From Candidatus Tenebribacter davisii (GTDB taxonomy: Bacteria; Cloacimonadota; Cloacimonadia; Cloacimonadales; TCS61), in contig JAVCCH010000157.1 of the NCBI GenBank assembly GCA_030765535.1, positions 1 through 39,723 on the forward strand: 39,723 bases of DNA, in the 5' to 3' direction. Within the stretch, counting starts at the first letter, position 1; every line of letters begins with the position of its first letter. The notes below the pieces were generated by a model. That model was not told where the DNA came from. It did no database searches and saw only the letters and a list, made by a program, of their open reading frames with translations. Shown here piece by piece: positions 8,135-16,104 of this stretch. Position numbers and translations under genes: made by a program.

Positions 8135-8163
8135 TTGACACGTAAACCTGCAGAACTTTTTTG
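8135..8163 (+). promoter_or_regulatory. Possible sigma70-like promoter of the parvulin gene
   Basis: A perfect TTGACA (8135-8140) lies 56 nt before the start codon. After a 17-nt spacer the sequence is TTTTTG, not TATAAT, so the -10 is uncertain. Confidence 0.35.
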
Positions 8164-8190
8164 ACCTCTAAATAATAATTAGGAGAATCC

Positions 8191-8934
8191 ATGGAAAATA
8201 AAGTATTAGCAACAGTAGAAGGAACTCAAATCACTCAAACGGAAGTGAACGCTTTTATGCAGAAATTAGGTCAGCAGGCAATGCAATATCAAAGTGAAGA
8301 GGGACAGAAGCAAATTTTGCAGGAACTGATAAATCAAAAATTATTTTTAGCAGATGCTAAAGCAAATAAACTGGAAGAAACTGATGAATTTAACAGTGAA
8401 CTCGACAAGATGAAAGATATGATCCTCACACAATTGAATATCAACACACTTATGAGTTCTGTTAAAATTGAAGATACAGATGTGAAAGATCATTTTGAAG
8501 CAAATAAAGTAAAATTCTCAACTCCTGAGAAAACTGATACGAGTCATATTTTAGTTGATACAGAAGAAGAATGTAAGGATATTCATAAGAAGATAATGAA
8601 TAAAGAGATCACATTTGAAGATGCTGCTAAAGCTCATTCCAAATGCCCTTCAAATGCAAAAGGCGGTAATTTAGGTTCATATCCGAAAGGACAGATGGTA
8701 CCGGAATATGAAGCAGTAGCCTTCAATATGAAAAAAGATGAGATCTCCCAGCCGGTAAAAACTCAATTCGGTTATCATATTATCAAATTGATCGAGAAAC
8801 AGGAAGCATCCGAAGCAAAATTTGAGGATGTAGAACAAAAAGCAAAAACAGACCTTATCAATACCAGACAGAAGGATACTTATATGAAGAAGATAAATAA
8901 TATGCGTCAAATGTATAAAGTAGAAATAGTATAA
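8191..8934 (+). CDS. Parvulin-type peptidyl-prolyl cis-trans isomerase (SurA/PrsA-like, no signal peptide)
   Basis: ATG 8191 has TTAGGAGAA upstream. The 247-residue protein has a SurA/PrsA-type N-terminal helical chaperone region (about 1-95), then a rotamase domain (about 110-215). The rotamase is marked by TSHILV, FEDAAKAHSKCPSNAKGGNLG, a MVPEYEAVAFNM segment and TQFGYHIIKL. It catalyses cis-trans isomerisation of peptidyl-prolyl bonds and probably helps proteins fold. There is no signal peptide or membrane segment, so unlike SurA and PrsA it should act in the cytoplasm. It is a single-gene unit between two terminators, directly upstream of the rnf operon. Confidence 0.9.
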   Translation: MENKVLATVEGTQITQTEVNAFMQKLGQQAMQYQSEEGQKQILQELINQKLFLADAKANKLEETDEFNSELDKMKDMILTQLNINTLMSSVKIEDTDVKDHFEANKVKFSTPEKTDTSHILVDTEEECKDIHKKIMNKEITFEDAAKAHSKCPSNAKGGNLGSYPKGQMVPEYEAVAFNMKKDEISQPVKTQFGYHIIKLIEKQEASEAKFEDVEQKAKTDLINTRQKDTYMKKINNMRQMYKVEIV

Positions 8935-8973
8935 TTGATCTATTAAATACATAGAACAAAAGATATCAATGAT

Positions 8974-9004
8974 AAAGCACGTTCAGGAAAGAACGTGCTT
9001 TTTG
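8974..9004 (+). terminator. Rho-independent terminator after the parvulin gene
   Basis: An 11-bp perfect stem AAAGCACGTTC (8974-8984) / GAACGTGCTTT (8991-9001), loop AGGAAA, ends in a T-rich run. Confidence 0.85.
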
Positions 9005-9077
9005 TTTATGTTAAAACAAAAAATATTTAACCTGCAAATATCAAAATTATCAGCGTAATTGTTTATAAAAAAAATCC

Positions 9078-9106
9078 TTGCTATTAAAGTAAATATTTAA
9101 AATTTG
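9078..9106 (+). promoter_or_regulatory. Possible promoter of the rnf operon
   Basis: TTGCTA (9078-9083), 17-nt spacer, then AATTTG (9101-9106), about 80 nt before the rnfC start. The rest of the 8935-9157 gap is AT-rich, with no other signal seen beyond the terminator. Confidence 0.25.
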
Positions 9107-9157
9107 GTCATGGAAAAAGTTTAATAATTTGTAATATTTATATTGAAGGGAGAGAAT

Positions 9158-10477
9158 ATGGGTCTCAAAACATTTTCAGGCGGAATTCACCCTCATGATA
9201 ATAAGGTATATTCAAAAGATAAGAAAATTGAAATATTACCAATACCTCAAAAAATAGTAATTCCACTTTCACAGCATATTGGATCTCCATCAAAACCAAT
9301 CGTTCAAGTTGGTGATGAAGTTCTTGCCGGACAGAAAATTGCTGATGCTGGTGGATTTGTTTCCATACCAATGCATTCGTCGATCTCCGGTAAAGTAACT
9401 AAGCTGGCAAAATTCAATCATCCAACCGGTATTACAGTTCAAGGTATTGAGATCACTGGTGATGGAGAAGATAAATGGGTAGAACTTTCTGATGATACTA
9501 ATTATATGGATCTTCCGGCTAATGAGATGAAAGACAGGATATCAAAAGCGGGAATTTGCGGAATGGGTGGAGCTGGTTTTCCAACCCATGTTAAATTATC
9601 TCCTCCGGAAGGAAAAACTATTGATACCATCATCTTAAATGGTGTAGAATGTGAACCCTATCTTACAGCCGATTACCGAATCATGCTGGAACAAACGGAA
9701 GATATTATTTCCGGGCTTAAAATATTGATGAAGGTCGTTGATGCCAAGAATGGCGTGGTTGGAATTGAAGCTAATAAACCTGATGCAATAAAAATATTTA
9801 AGAATCTTCTGAAAACCGAGAAAAATATTAAAGTCGTTGGATTACACCTGAAATACCCGCAAGGTGCTGAAAAACAACTGATCTATGCTTCCACAAAACG
9901 CAAAGTTCCCAGTAAGGGTGGATTACCCATGGATGTGAAAGTTGTTGTTCAAAATGTGGGAACTGCTATTGCTGTGTATGAAGCAGTACGTTATAATAAA
10001 CCACTTGTGGAAAGAGTTATTACCGTAAGCGGAAAAATAGTGAAAGACCCGAAGAATATTAAAGCTCGTATCGGTACCTATTATTCTGATCTTCTTGAGT
10101 TTTGCGGTGGTACAACGGAAGAGATCGGTAAAGTAATCTCCGGTGGACCAATGATGGGATTCGCAATCCCGTCACTAGATACTCCCATGACAAAAGGTAG
10201 TTCCGGTCTTCTTTTATTCAATAAAAAAGAGGCACATAAAAAACAAGAAGATGTATGCCTGCACTGCGGACGTTGTGTTGATATTTGTCCAATGAATCTC
10301 GTACCAAGTCTTATCGCTCATCATGTACGTAATAATGACTGGGATTCAGCAGAGAAATTTGGTGTGATGGACTGCATCAAATGCGGAAGTTGTGCTTATG
10401 TTTGCCCTTCTCATATCAAACTGATCCAGTGGATAGATATTGGTAAGATCAAAGTAAGTGAAAGCAGGCAGAAATAG
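9158..10477 (+). CDS. rnfC: Rnf complex subunit C (ferredoxin:NAD+ oxidoreductase, NADH-binding Fe-S subunit)
   Basis: The frame extends upstream to a TTG at 9143, but ATG 9158 is preferred because AAGGGAGAG at 9146-9154 is then correctly spaced and the protein begins MGLKTFSGGIHPHDNK, the family's usual start. Length is about 439 residues, normal for RnfC. It contains the GGIHPxxxK entry motif, the GxGGAGFPTHVK flavin/NAD-binding region (about 132-143) and two [4Fe-4S] ferredoxin-type motifs: CLHCGRCVDICP from residue 367 and CIKCGSCAYVCP from residue 406. RnfC exchanges electrons with NAD(H) on the cytoplasmic side. It is first of six rnf genes in the order C-D-G-E-A-B, and is separated from rnfD by an unusually long 196-nt leader. 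Confidence 0.96.
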   Translation: MGLKTFSGGIHPHDNKVYSKDKKIEILPIPQKIVIPLSQHIGSPSKPIVQVGDEVLAGQKIADAGGFVSIPMHSSISGKVTKLAKFNHPTGITVQGIEITGDGEDKWVELSDDTNYMDLPANEMKDRISKAGICGMGGAGFPTHVKLSPPEGKTIDTIILNGVECEPYLTADYRIMLEQTEDIISGLKILMKVVDAKNGVVGIEANKPDAIKIFKNLLKTEKNIKVVGLHLKYPQGAEKQLIYASTKRKVPSKGGLPMDVKVVVQNVGTAIAVYEAVRYNKPLVERVITVSGKIVKDPKNIKARIGTYYSDLLEFCGGTTEEIGKVISGGPMMGFAIPSLDTPMTKGSSGLLLFNKKEAHKKQEDVCLHCGRCVDICPMNLVPSLIAHHVRNNDWDSAEKFGVMDCIKCGSCAYVCPSHIKLIQWIDIGKIKVSESRQK

Positions 10478-10537
10478 ACTTCGCATTTCGAAGTAATGGT
10501 TTCGGAAATATAATATGAAAGATTATCGGATTTAATA

Positions 10538-10566
10538 TTGAGTATAGCGATAATGCTAAATAAATT
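10538..10566 (+). promoter_or_regulatory. Possible internal promoter before rnfD
   Basis: TTGAGT (10538-10543), exactly 17 nt, then TAAATT (10561-10566). It would start a transcript about 100 nt before rnfD that includes the downstream hairpin structure. Based on box similarity only. Confidence 0.25.
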
Positions 10567-10601
10567 AATTTCAAAATTAAAAAATAAAAAAGGATTAAGG
10601 T

Positions 10602-10661
10602 GATAGGGAAATCTGGAAGCATAACTTCCCAATTTCGAATCCCTAAACCTGAGATCCTATC
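10602..10661 (+). promoter_or_regulatory. Structured RNA leader between rnfC and rnfD
   Basis: GATAGG (10602-10607) can pair with CCTATC (10656-10661). Inside, GAAAT (10608-10612) pairs with ATTTC (10632-10636) and GGAAG (10615-10619) with CTTCC (10625-10629), loop CATAA, with a CT/CA internal loop. The outer stem leaves a one-sided 19-nt bulge containing TCCCT, which could pair instead with AGGGA (10606-10610). The structure ends 3 nt before the rnfD GGAGG, so it may affect translation of rnfD. I do not match it to a known riboswitch class; it lacks the conserved core of the FMN (RFN) element. Confidence 0.45.
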
Positions 10662-10673
10662 GACGGAGGATAT

Positions 10674-11741
10674 ATGAACGATGTTTTTGCTGTTTCCGCA
10701 GCACCGCATATAAAACAAAAGATATCAATAAGTTCTGTTATGTGGCAAGTCGTTTTAGCTCTTACGCCAGCATTGCTGGTGGGGATCTTCTTTTTTGGGA
10801 TCCAATCTCTGCTTTTAACACTTTACGCAGTTGTAGCTGCGGTAAGTACTGAAGCATTGATCCAGAGATTCAGAAAAGTTCCTATAACAGTCAGCGATGG
10901 AAGTGCAGTTGTTACAGGTATTCTTGTTGCATTCAATTTAAATACGTCATCTCCCTGGTGGTTACCTGTTGTCGGAGCAGTTTTTGCTATTGCAATAGGG
11001 AAACAGATCTTTGGCGGTCTCGGCTTTAACATTTTTAATCCAGCTTTATTGGGACGTGCCTTCCTGGTTGCTTCCTGGCCAACATTAACAACTGCAGGTT
11101 GGAAACCTACAAATCCAATGAGCAGTATATTCCAAAGTTCCATAAACGGATTATCAAATTTACCATCTAATGTTCCAGCCGTAATAACTTCTGCAACACC
11201 TCTAGGCGTTGTAAAAGCACTACGTGATACTACTCAGATCAGCAGAGATATGGCTAACACAGTGATGGATAATCTTGCCAGTATGAATACTCTTAATGAA
11301 CTATTCCTGGGAAATATCGGTGGTGTTCTTGGTGAAGTTTCTGCAGCAGCATTACTTATTGGAGCTGCTTTTCTTGCCTGGAAACATATTATTGAATGGC
11401 GAATTCCTGTAAGTTATATTGGAACCGTATTCATTTTGATCTATGTGTTCGGTGGAATTAACGGGATCTTTTCAGCTTCCATTTTGCTGCCAGTTTTCCA
11501 TATTCTTTCCGGAGGTCTTATACTTGGTGCGTTTTTCATGGCAACCGACATGGTAACTTCGCCTGTTACTAAGAAAGGAAGACTGATCTTTGGAATGGGC
11601 TGCGGTATTCTTACTGTTGTTATACGCTTGATCGGCGGGTATCCGGAAGGAGTATCCTACTCAATTCTTCTGATGAATATAACTGTTCCTCTAATTGATA
11701 GATATACTACTCCCAAAGCTTTTGGGGAGGTGAAAAGATGA
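10674..11741 (+). CDS. rnfD: Rnf complex subunit D (flavinylated membrane subunit)
   Basis: ATG 10674 follows a strong GGAGG. The 355-residue protein has the polytopic RnfD/NqrB fold, with many hydrophobic helices from about residue 25 onward. The flavin-attachment motif is TSATPLG, with Thr175 as the expected covalent FMN site. Also typical are GSAVVTGILVAFNLN, the NIFNPALLGRAFL segment and FFMATDMVTSPVTKKGRLIFG. Family members carry electrons within the membrane and take part in ion translocation (Na+ or H+; not decidable here). Its stop overlaps the rnfG start (ATGA), so the two are translationally coupled. Confidence 0.96.
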   Translation: MNDVFAVSAAPHIKQKISISSVMWQVVLALTPALLVGIFFFGIQSLLLTLYAVVAAVSTEALIQRFRKVPITVSDGSAVVTGILVAFNLNTSSPWWLPVVGAVFAIAIGKQIFGGLGFNIFNPALLGRAFLVASWPTLTTAGWKPTNPMSSIFQSSINGLSNLPSNVPAVITSATPLGVVKALRDTTQISRDMANTVMDNLASMNTLNELFLGNIGGVLGEVSAAALLIGAAFLAWKHIIEWRIPVSYIGTVFILIYVFGGINGIFSASILLPVFHILSGGLILGAFFMATDMVTSPVTKKGRLIFGMGCGILTVVIRLIGGYPEGVSYSILLMNITVPLIDRYTTPKAFGEVKR

Positions 11742-12286
11742 AATATTATTTGAAATTAGGATTTGTACTATTAATAATTACTGTTATTGCCAGCGGGATA
11801 TTAGCATATATAAATACAATAACTCAACCTATTATAGAGAGGAATCAGCAAATAGCCCAGGAAAATGCCAGAAAAGAAGTTCTTCCAGCCGCTATCAGCT
11901 TTGAAGAAGTAACAGGTGATCCAACTTATTTCATTGGTATAGATTCTGATGACAATATAGTTGGTTATACTTTTGTAGCTTCACTATATGGTTATAGCAG
12001 TAATGTGGAGACTATGGTCGGGATTAATCCGGAGATGGTTATTGAAAAGATCAAAATAATCTCTCAGTCAGAAACTCCCGGATTAGGTGCAAATTGTGAG
12101 AAACCGGAATTCCAGGCACAGTTTAGTGGAAAACAGAAAAGTGATATGAAGGTTAATAAAGATGGTGGTGCTATAGTAAGCTTAACAGGTGCAACCATAA
12201 CAACTCGTACTATTACTAATTCCATAAAAACTGCTTTGAATAAACTTGATATCCCCATTGAGAATACTGCAGAGGAGGTTGAATAA
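11738..12286 (+). CDS. rnfG: Rnf complex subunit G (covalent FMN subunit)
   Basis: The start overlaps the rnfD stop by 4 nt. The 182-residue protein has one N-terminal membrane helix (about 5-28) and an extracytoplasmic FMN-binding domain. The SLTGAT motif places the covalent FMN on Thr153. Also typical are SETPGLGANCEKPEFQAQF and the early region with KEVLPA. RnfG passes electrons between the membrane flavins of the complex. The C-terminus is short and acidic (ENTAEEVE). The stop codon shares one base with the rnfE start. Confidence 0.95.
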   Translation: MKYYLKLGFVLLIITVIASGILAYINTITQPIIERNQQIAQENARKEVLPAAISFEEVTGDPTYFIGIDSDDNIVGYTFVASLYGYSSNVETMVGINPEMVIEKIKIISQSETPGLGANCEKPEFQAQFSGKQKSDMKVNKDGGAIVSLTGATITTRTITNSIKTALNKLDIPIENTAEEVE

Positions 12287-12873
12287 TGGCTTGGCTTAAA
12301 GAATTTACAAAAGGCTTTATAAAAGAAAATCCAGTTTTTGTTATGGCATTAGGACTCTGCCCTACTCTGGCTGTCAGCTCTTCAGTTATAAACGCAATTG
12401 GCATGGGATTAGCAGCTACTTTTGTACTTGTATTTTCCAATATGTTCATTTCATTGATCAAGAATTTAATCCCTTCTAAAATTAGAATTCCTGCATATAT
12501 TGTTGTTATTGCCTCATTTGTTACAATAGTAGATATGGTAATGCATGCCTATCTTCCGGCAATTCACAAAAGCTTAGGATTATTTATACCACTTATAGTT
12601 GTTAACTGTATTATTCTGGGAAGAGCAGAAGCATTTGCCAGTAAGAATAATGTATTCTTATCAATCTTAGACGGCTTGGGGATGGGATTGGGATTTACAC
12701 TTGCCTTAGTAGTCATTGGAAGTATCCGTGAAATATTGGGCGCTGGTCAATTCCTGGGAATGAATGTACTTCCTGCCACCTATAAACCAATGCTTGTAGC
12801 TATATTAGCACCTGGAGCATTTATTGTAATGGGATTGCTGATGAGCTTAATGAATTTAACGAAGAAGAAATAG
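12286..12873 (+). CDS. rnfE: Rnf complex subunit E (integral membrane)
   Basis: The ATG shares its first A with the rnfG stop (TAATG). The 195-residue protein is almost entirely transmembrane (about six helices) and has the RnfE/NqrD signatures NPVFVMALGLCPTLAVSSSV, IVNCIILGRAEAFA and LDGLGMGLGFTLAL. The Cys in LGLCP and in VNCI correspond to the membrane-embedded [2Fe-2S]-ligand cysteines known in RnfA/E and NqrD/E pairs. It pairs with RnfA (next gene) in the membrane core. Confidence 0.95.
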   Translation: MAWLKEFTKGFIKENPVFVMALGLCPTLAVSSSVINAIGMGLAATFVLVFSNMFISLIKNLIPSKIRIPAYIVVIASFVTIVDMVMHAYLPAIHKSLGLFIPLIVVNCIILGRAEAFASKNNVFLSILDGLGMGLGFTLALVVIGSIREILGAGQFLGMNVLPATYKPMLVAILAPGAFIVMGLLMSLMNLTKKK

Positions 12874-12882
12874 GAGATACAA

Positions 12883-13470
12883 ATGGAATTTGCTGGAAAG
12901 ATACTTTTCATGGCTGTAATGGCCATCTTCGTTCAAAACTTTGTATTAATGAGATTTTTAGGATTATGCCCCTATATTGGTGTATCCAAAAAATTAGATT
13001 CTGCTTTAGGTATGGGAATGGCTGTTATTTTTGTAATGACTATGGCATCTACCTTTACCTGGCTTATACAAACATACCTTTTAGTTCCATTACATATTGA
13101 ATTTCTACAAACAATTGCCTTCATACTCACAATCGCATCACTGGTTCAGCTTGTAGAAATGGTTATTCAGAAAACAGCTCCTGCACTTTATAAATCATTA
13201 GGTGTTTTTCTCCCGCTAATCACTACCAACTGTGCAGTTCTTGGTGTAGCGATATTAAACATTCAATCTGAATACAATTTCATCTTTGCTATTTTAAATG
13301 GTTTATTCGCAGGGATCGGGTTCACACTTGTATTGGTTCTTATGGCTGGAATTAGAGAACGTTTGGATAGAGCTGAATTACCTGCAAGCATGAAAGGAAT
13401 GCCTATTGCAATGATAGTAGCCGGATGTATGGCTTTAGCTTTTCTAGGCTTTTCAGGACTTAAATTTTAG
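12883..13470 (+). CDS. rnfA: Rnf complex subunit A (integral membrane)
   Basis: ATG 12883 follows AGGAGAT, 9 nt after rnfE. The 195-residue, six-helix protein is homologous in plan to RnfE but inverted in topology in the family. Signatures are [34 protein letters not shown] and [26 protein letters not shown] and TNCAVLG contain the conserved Cys that bind the shared [2Fe-2S] cluster with RnfE. The length matches the family. Confidence 0.96.
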   Translation: MEFAGKILFMAVMAIFVQNFVLMRFLGLCPYIGVSKKLDSALGMGMAVIFVMTMASTFTWLIQTYLLVPLHIEFLQTIAFILTIASLVQLVEMVIQKTAPALYKSLGVFLPLITTNCAVLGVAILNIQSEYNFIFAILNGLFAGIGFTLVLVLMAGIRERLDRAELPASMKGMPIAMIVAGCMALAFLGFSGLKF

Positions 13471-13478
13471 GAGGATCA

Positions 13479-14384
13479 ATGTCGATATTAATACATTCAA
13501 TTTTAACTTTAGGAATATTGGGACTCATTTATGGTCTTGGACTTGCTTTTGCATCTAAGAAATTCCATGTTGAAGTTGACCCAAAAATAGAAAAGATCAG
13601 TGGAATTTTGCCTAATGTAAATTGCGGTGCCTGTGGTTTTCCCGGTTGTGCTGCTTATGCTGAAGCAGTTGCAACAAAAGGTGCAAAGATCAATCTTTGC
13701 GCTCCCGGTGGTGATGATGTAACTAAAAAGATTGCCGAGATCATGGGCTTGGAAGCGACATCAACTGATAGAAAAGTTGCAATTATTCATTGTCAAAGCG
13801 GCGGGAAAAATAACACAAAATTTAAATATGATTATCAGGGAATAGAAACATGCAAGGCTGCTATACTTTTATCTGGTGGTCCAAATGCATGTAATTACGG
13901 ATGTGTATATCAATATGATTGTGTAAGGGCTTGTAAGTTTGATGCTATGCACATAGATGATAATGGAATGATCATTGTTGATAATGAAAAATGTACCGGT
14001 TGTGGAGCATGTGCAATTGCCTGTCCAAGAAATCTTATAGAGATCGTTTCAATTAAAAAGCGGGTTCATATCCTTTGCTCATCTCATGATAAAGGTGCAA
14101 TTGCTAGAAAAGTCTGTGGTAATAGCACAGCCTGCATTGCCTGTGGTTTATGTGTTAAAAAATGCCCTGTAGAAGCAATATCAATGCAAAATGATCTGGC
14201 AGTAATTGATTATGATAAATGTATCGTTTGCGGGATGTGTGCTGATGTTTGTCCCACATCTGCGATCTTCGATCCATTAAAAGAAGTGAGAGCACAAAAG
14301 AAAGCTACAGCTAAAGCAAAAGCTGAAGCAATGAAAAAGAAAATAGAAGAACAGAAATCTCAAGAAAAGAAAGAAGAAGAATAA
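13479..14384 (+). CDS. rnfB: Rnf complex subunit B (multi-[4Fe-4S] ferredoxin-accepting subunit)
   Basis: ATG 13479 follows AGGAGG, 8 nt after rnfA. The 301-residue protein has an N-terminal membrane helix (about 5-25), then the Fe-S domain NVNCGACGFPGCAAYAE…LCAPGG. Next come CNYGCVYQYDCVRACKF, CTGCGACAIACP, CIACGLCVKKCP and CIVCGMCADVCP, so about five [4Fe-4S] sites. RnfB takes electrons from reduced ferredoxin. The last 35 residues are a highly charged Lys/Glu/Ala tail (AQKKATAKAKAEAMKKKIEE), likely a single helix. It completes the canonical six-gene set. Confidence 0.96.
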   Translation: MSILIHSILTLGILGLIYGLGLAFASKKFHVEVDPKIEKISGILPNVNCGACGFPGCAAYAEAVATKGAKINLCAPGGDDVTKKIAEIMGLEATSTDRKVAIIHCQSGGKNNTKFKYDYQGIETCKAAILLSGGPNACNYGCVYQYDCVRACKFDAMHIDDNGMIIVDNEKCTGCGACAIACPRNLIEIVSIKKRVHILCSSHDKGAIARKVCGNSTACIACGLCVKKCPVEAISMQNDLAVIDYDKCIVCGMCADVCPTSAIFDPLKEVRAQKKATAKAKAEAMKKKIEEQKSQEKKEEE

Positions 14385-14390
14385 TAATAT

Positions 14391-15056
14391 ATGATGAACT
14401 TTTTTGAAGATCTAAATGAGAAGCATTTGAGAAAAAAAGGCCAAAAACTTCTCGCTAAAAATGATTTTGAAAAAGCTTATCTACTTTTTCAAAAAGCAAT
14501 TTTAATAAATAATTCTGTTGAAAATAGATTTAACCTGGCTGTCTCTCAACTGTCAATTGCCAAGTACACAGAAGCTGAAACGTATCTTGAAAGCATTTAT
14601 AACGAATACCCGGAGAATGAATTAAATTTACTTGCATTAGCTGAATGTAGTATTATGCAGAGAAATTGGGAAAAAGCGATAAAATTCTATCAGTTAACTA
14701 CAAATCTATTCCCAAACAAAAAATCGTATCAGAATTATCTTAACATAGCAAATGACGTAGTTGCCAGAGAAAAATATGTAAAAGCAAAAGAACTTTTCAG
14801 GGAAGCTACTTATGAACTAAAGCTCAAACATGATGAAAAAGCACTTAATATCCTGCTTCAAGCTACTGAATATTTTCCAGAAGATGCTACTATACTAAAT
14901 AACATAGCAACTTTGTATATAATGCTTAAAGATTATAAGAAAGCATACAGTTATTCAGTAAAGGCTATTTCTATAAAACCTGATGATTTGCGATTCCAAA
15001 ATAATTTAACTGTAGCAAAAAAGAGACTTAAAAAGATAAAGAGTATTTTTTCTTAA
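14391..15056 (+). CDS. TPR-repeat protein, last coupled gene of the rnf operon
   Basis: It starts 6 nt after rnfB, at ATG 14391 or the adjacent ATG 14394; no clear ribosome site is seen, which suggests coupling to rnfB. The 221-residue product is all-helical, with tetratricopeptide repeats: KNDFEKAYLLFQKAILIN near 23, KYTEAETYLESIYNEYP near 57, NWEKAIKFYQLTTNLFP near 90, HDEKALNILLQATEYFP near 144 and DYKKAYSYSVKAISIKP near 178. There is no signal peptide or membrane segment, so it is cytoplasmic. A role in assembly of Rnf or other complexes is inference from position. No terminator separates it from rnfB. Confidence 0.8.
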   Translation: MMNFFEDLNEKHLRKKGQKLLAKNDFEKAYLLFQKAILINNSVENRFNLAVSQLSIAKYTEAETYLESIYNEYPENELNLLALAECSIMQRNWEKAIKFYQLTTNLFPNKKSYQNYLNIANDVVAREKYVKAKELFREATYELKLKHDEKALNILLQATEYFPEDATILNNIATLYIMLKDYKKAYSYSVKAISIKPDDLRFQNNLTVAKKRLKKIKSIFS

Positions 15057-15079
15057 GAATAACCATTCAAATTCTAGTA

Positions 15080-15108
15080 TTGACAAAAGAGAAAGTATTT
15101 TTTTATTT
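15080..15108 (+). promoter_or_regulatory. Possible promoter before the single-pass membrane protein gene
   Basis: A perfect TTGACA (15080-15085), 17-nt spacer, then TTATTTA (15103-15109), 61 nt before the start codon. Confidence 0.4.
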
Positions 15109-15140
15109 AGGATTATTAAAGTTAGACTTCGGGAGAATTA

Positions 15141-16046
15141 ATGAAGAAAACATTTTTATTATCTTTTTTAGTATTATTCAGTTTATTAAATGCAAGTTAT
15201 TTGATAGATGTATATCATAAAGATTATGGTGTAATAGATAGAACCGTTTTAGTATTCGATACTAAACCTGATTATGAAATCCTTAAACATGAATCTGATA
15301 TTCAAGTTAATTTGCATAAGTGCAGGAAAGACCCTTCCTTACAAAAAATAGACATAACGACAAGCAAATCTATTACAGGTTTTGATTACCTTATATCAGA
15401 AGATAAAGTTATGGTAATGATCCATATTAACACTTCACAATTACTTGTTACTGGAGAGGTTTTTAAAGTAGAAGGGATGGAATTGCAAGGTGAATTTTTT
15501 AAATTAGTACTTGATATTTTCATTTCAACTAATCCACAATCCATTTCAGAGCTATCAAGTTATGCATCTTTTTACGAAACTACTGGAAATAGAATATTAG
15601 CTGATGAATATAATGCTCGTGTCGTGGAACTTAATAAAAAAAATAAACTACCGCAGGAAAATAAAGTTCTTCAACCGGAACAAGCTAATACTTCAAGTGG
15701 ACCTACAAGAGTTGTAAATAAAATGAATTCTCAATTTCAAATGTTTAAATCTAAAGTTAATCTGAAAATTGTAGGGATTATTTTGTGTGCTCTTATTCTT
15801 TTAGGTTTTGTAATATTTCTAATAATCAAACTCCTTCGTAGAAAATCTTCTCGTCTTGATTTTGATGAAGACAGTCTTCGCCCTCATGATGGTTTTGCGG
15901 ATAGAGAGTATTTGGAGAAAGTAGTTAAAGTGCTATCTGCTAAAAACTGGGAAGTTGATGAAATAGCTAAAGAGTTAGAACTACCGTTCAGTGAAGTTCA
16001 AACTATCATTGCTCCAGATCTGGAACAAGAGCTGGAACATTTATAA
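15141..16046 (+). CDS. Unrecognised exported protein with one membrane helix and a C-terminal HTH-like region
   Basis: ATG 15141 has CGGGAGAATTA upstream. The 301-residue product begins with a signal peptide (about 1-18, SLLNAS). A beta-rich region of about 20-135 (DYGVIDRTVLVFD; GFDYLISEDKVMVMIHI; FKVEGMELQGEFFKLVLDI) resembles AMIN-like domains in layout, though I cannot confirm that. A linker is followed by a strong membrane helix at about 211-233 (VGIILCALILLGFVIFLII). The cytoplasmic C-terminus (about 240-301) contains VVKVLSAKNWEVDEIAKELELPFSEVQTII, a helix-turn-helix-like pattern. It could be a membrane-anchored sensor or cell-envelope protein; no function is assigned. It follows the rnf/TPR genes but has its own promoter-like box and ends at a convergent terminator. 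Confidence 0.65.
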   Translation: MKKTFLLSFLVLFSLLNASYLIDVYHKDYGVIDRTVLVFDTKPDYEILKHESDIQVNLHKCRKDPSLQKIDITTSKSITGFDYLISEDKVMVMIHINTSQLLVTGEVFKVEGMELQGEFFKLVLDIFISTNPQSISELSSYASFYETTGNRILADEYNARVVELNKKNKLPQENKVLQPEQANTSSGPTRVVNKMNSQFQMFKSKVNLKIVGIILCALILLGFVIFLIIKLLRRKSSRLDFDEDSLRPHDGFADREYLEKVVKVLSAKNWEVDEIAKELELPFSEVQTIIAPDLEQELEHL

Positions 16047-16056
16047 TATTATTATT

Positions 16057-16098
16057 TAAAAAGAGCCATCCGGCAAATGCCGGATGGCTCTTTTTTTT
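16057..16098. terminator. Bidirectional rho-independent terminator between convergent genes
   Basis: A 15-bp perfect stem AAGAGCCATCCGGCA (16061-16075) / TGCCGGATGGCTCTT (16078-16092) with a two-base AA gap, flanked by A and T runs. It serves both the plus-strand gene ending at 16046 and the minus-strand gene ending at 16105. Confidence 0.9.
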
Positions 16099-16104
16099 CA
16101 TAAA

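Noticed and set aside
10602-10661. FMN or other named riboswitch before rnfD
   Set aside because: The pairing does not show the conserved core sequences of the FMN element or other classes I know; only a structured leader is claimed.
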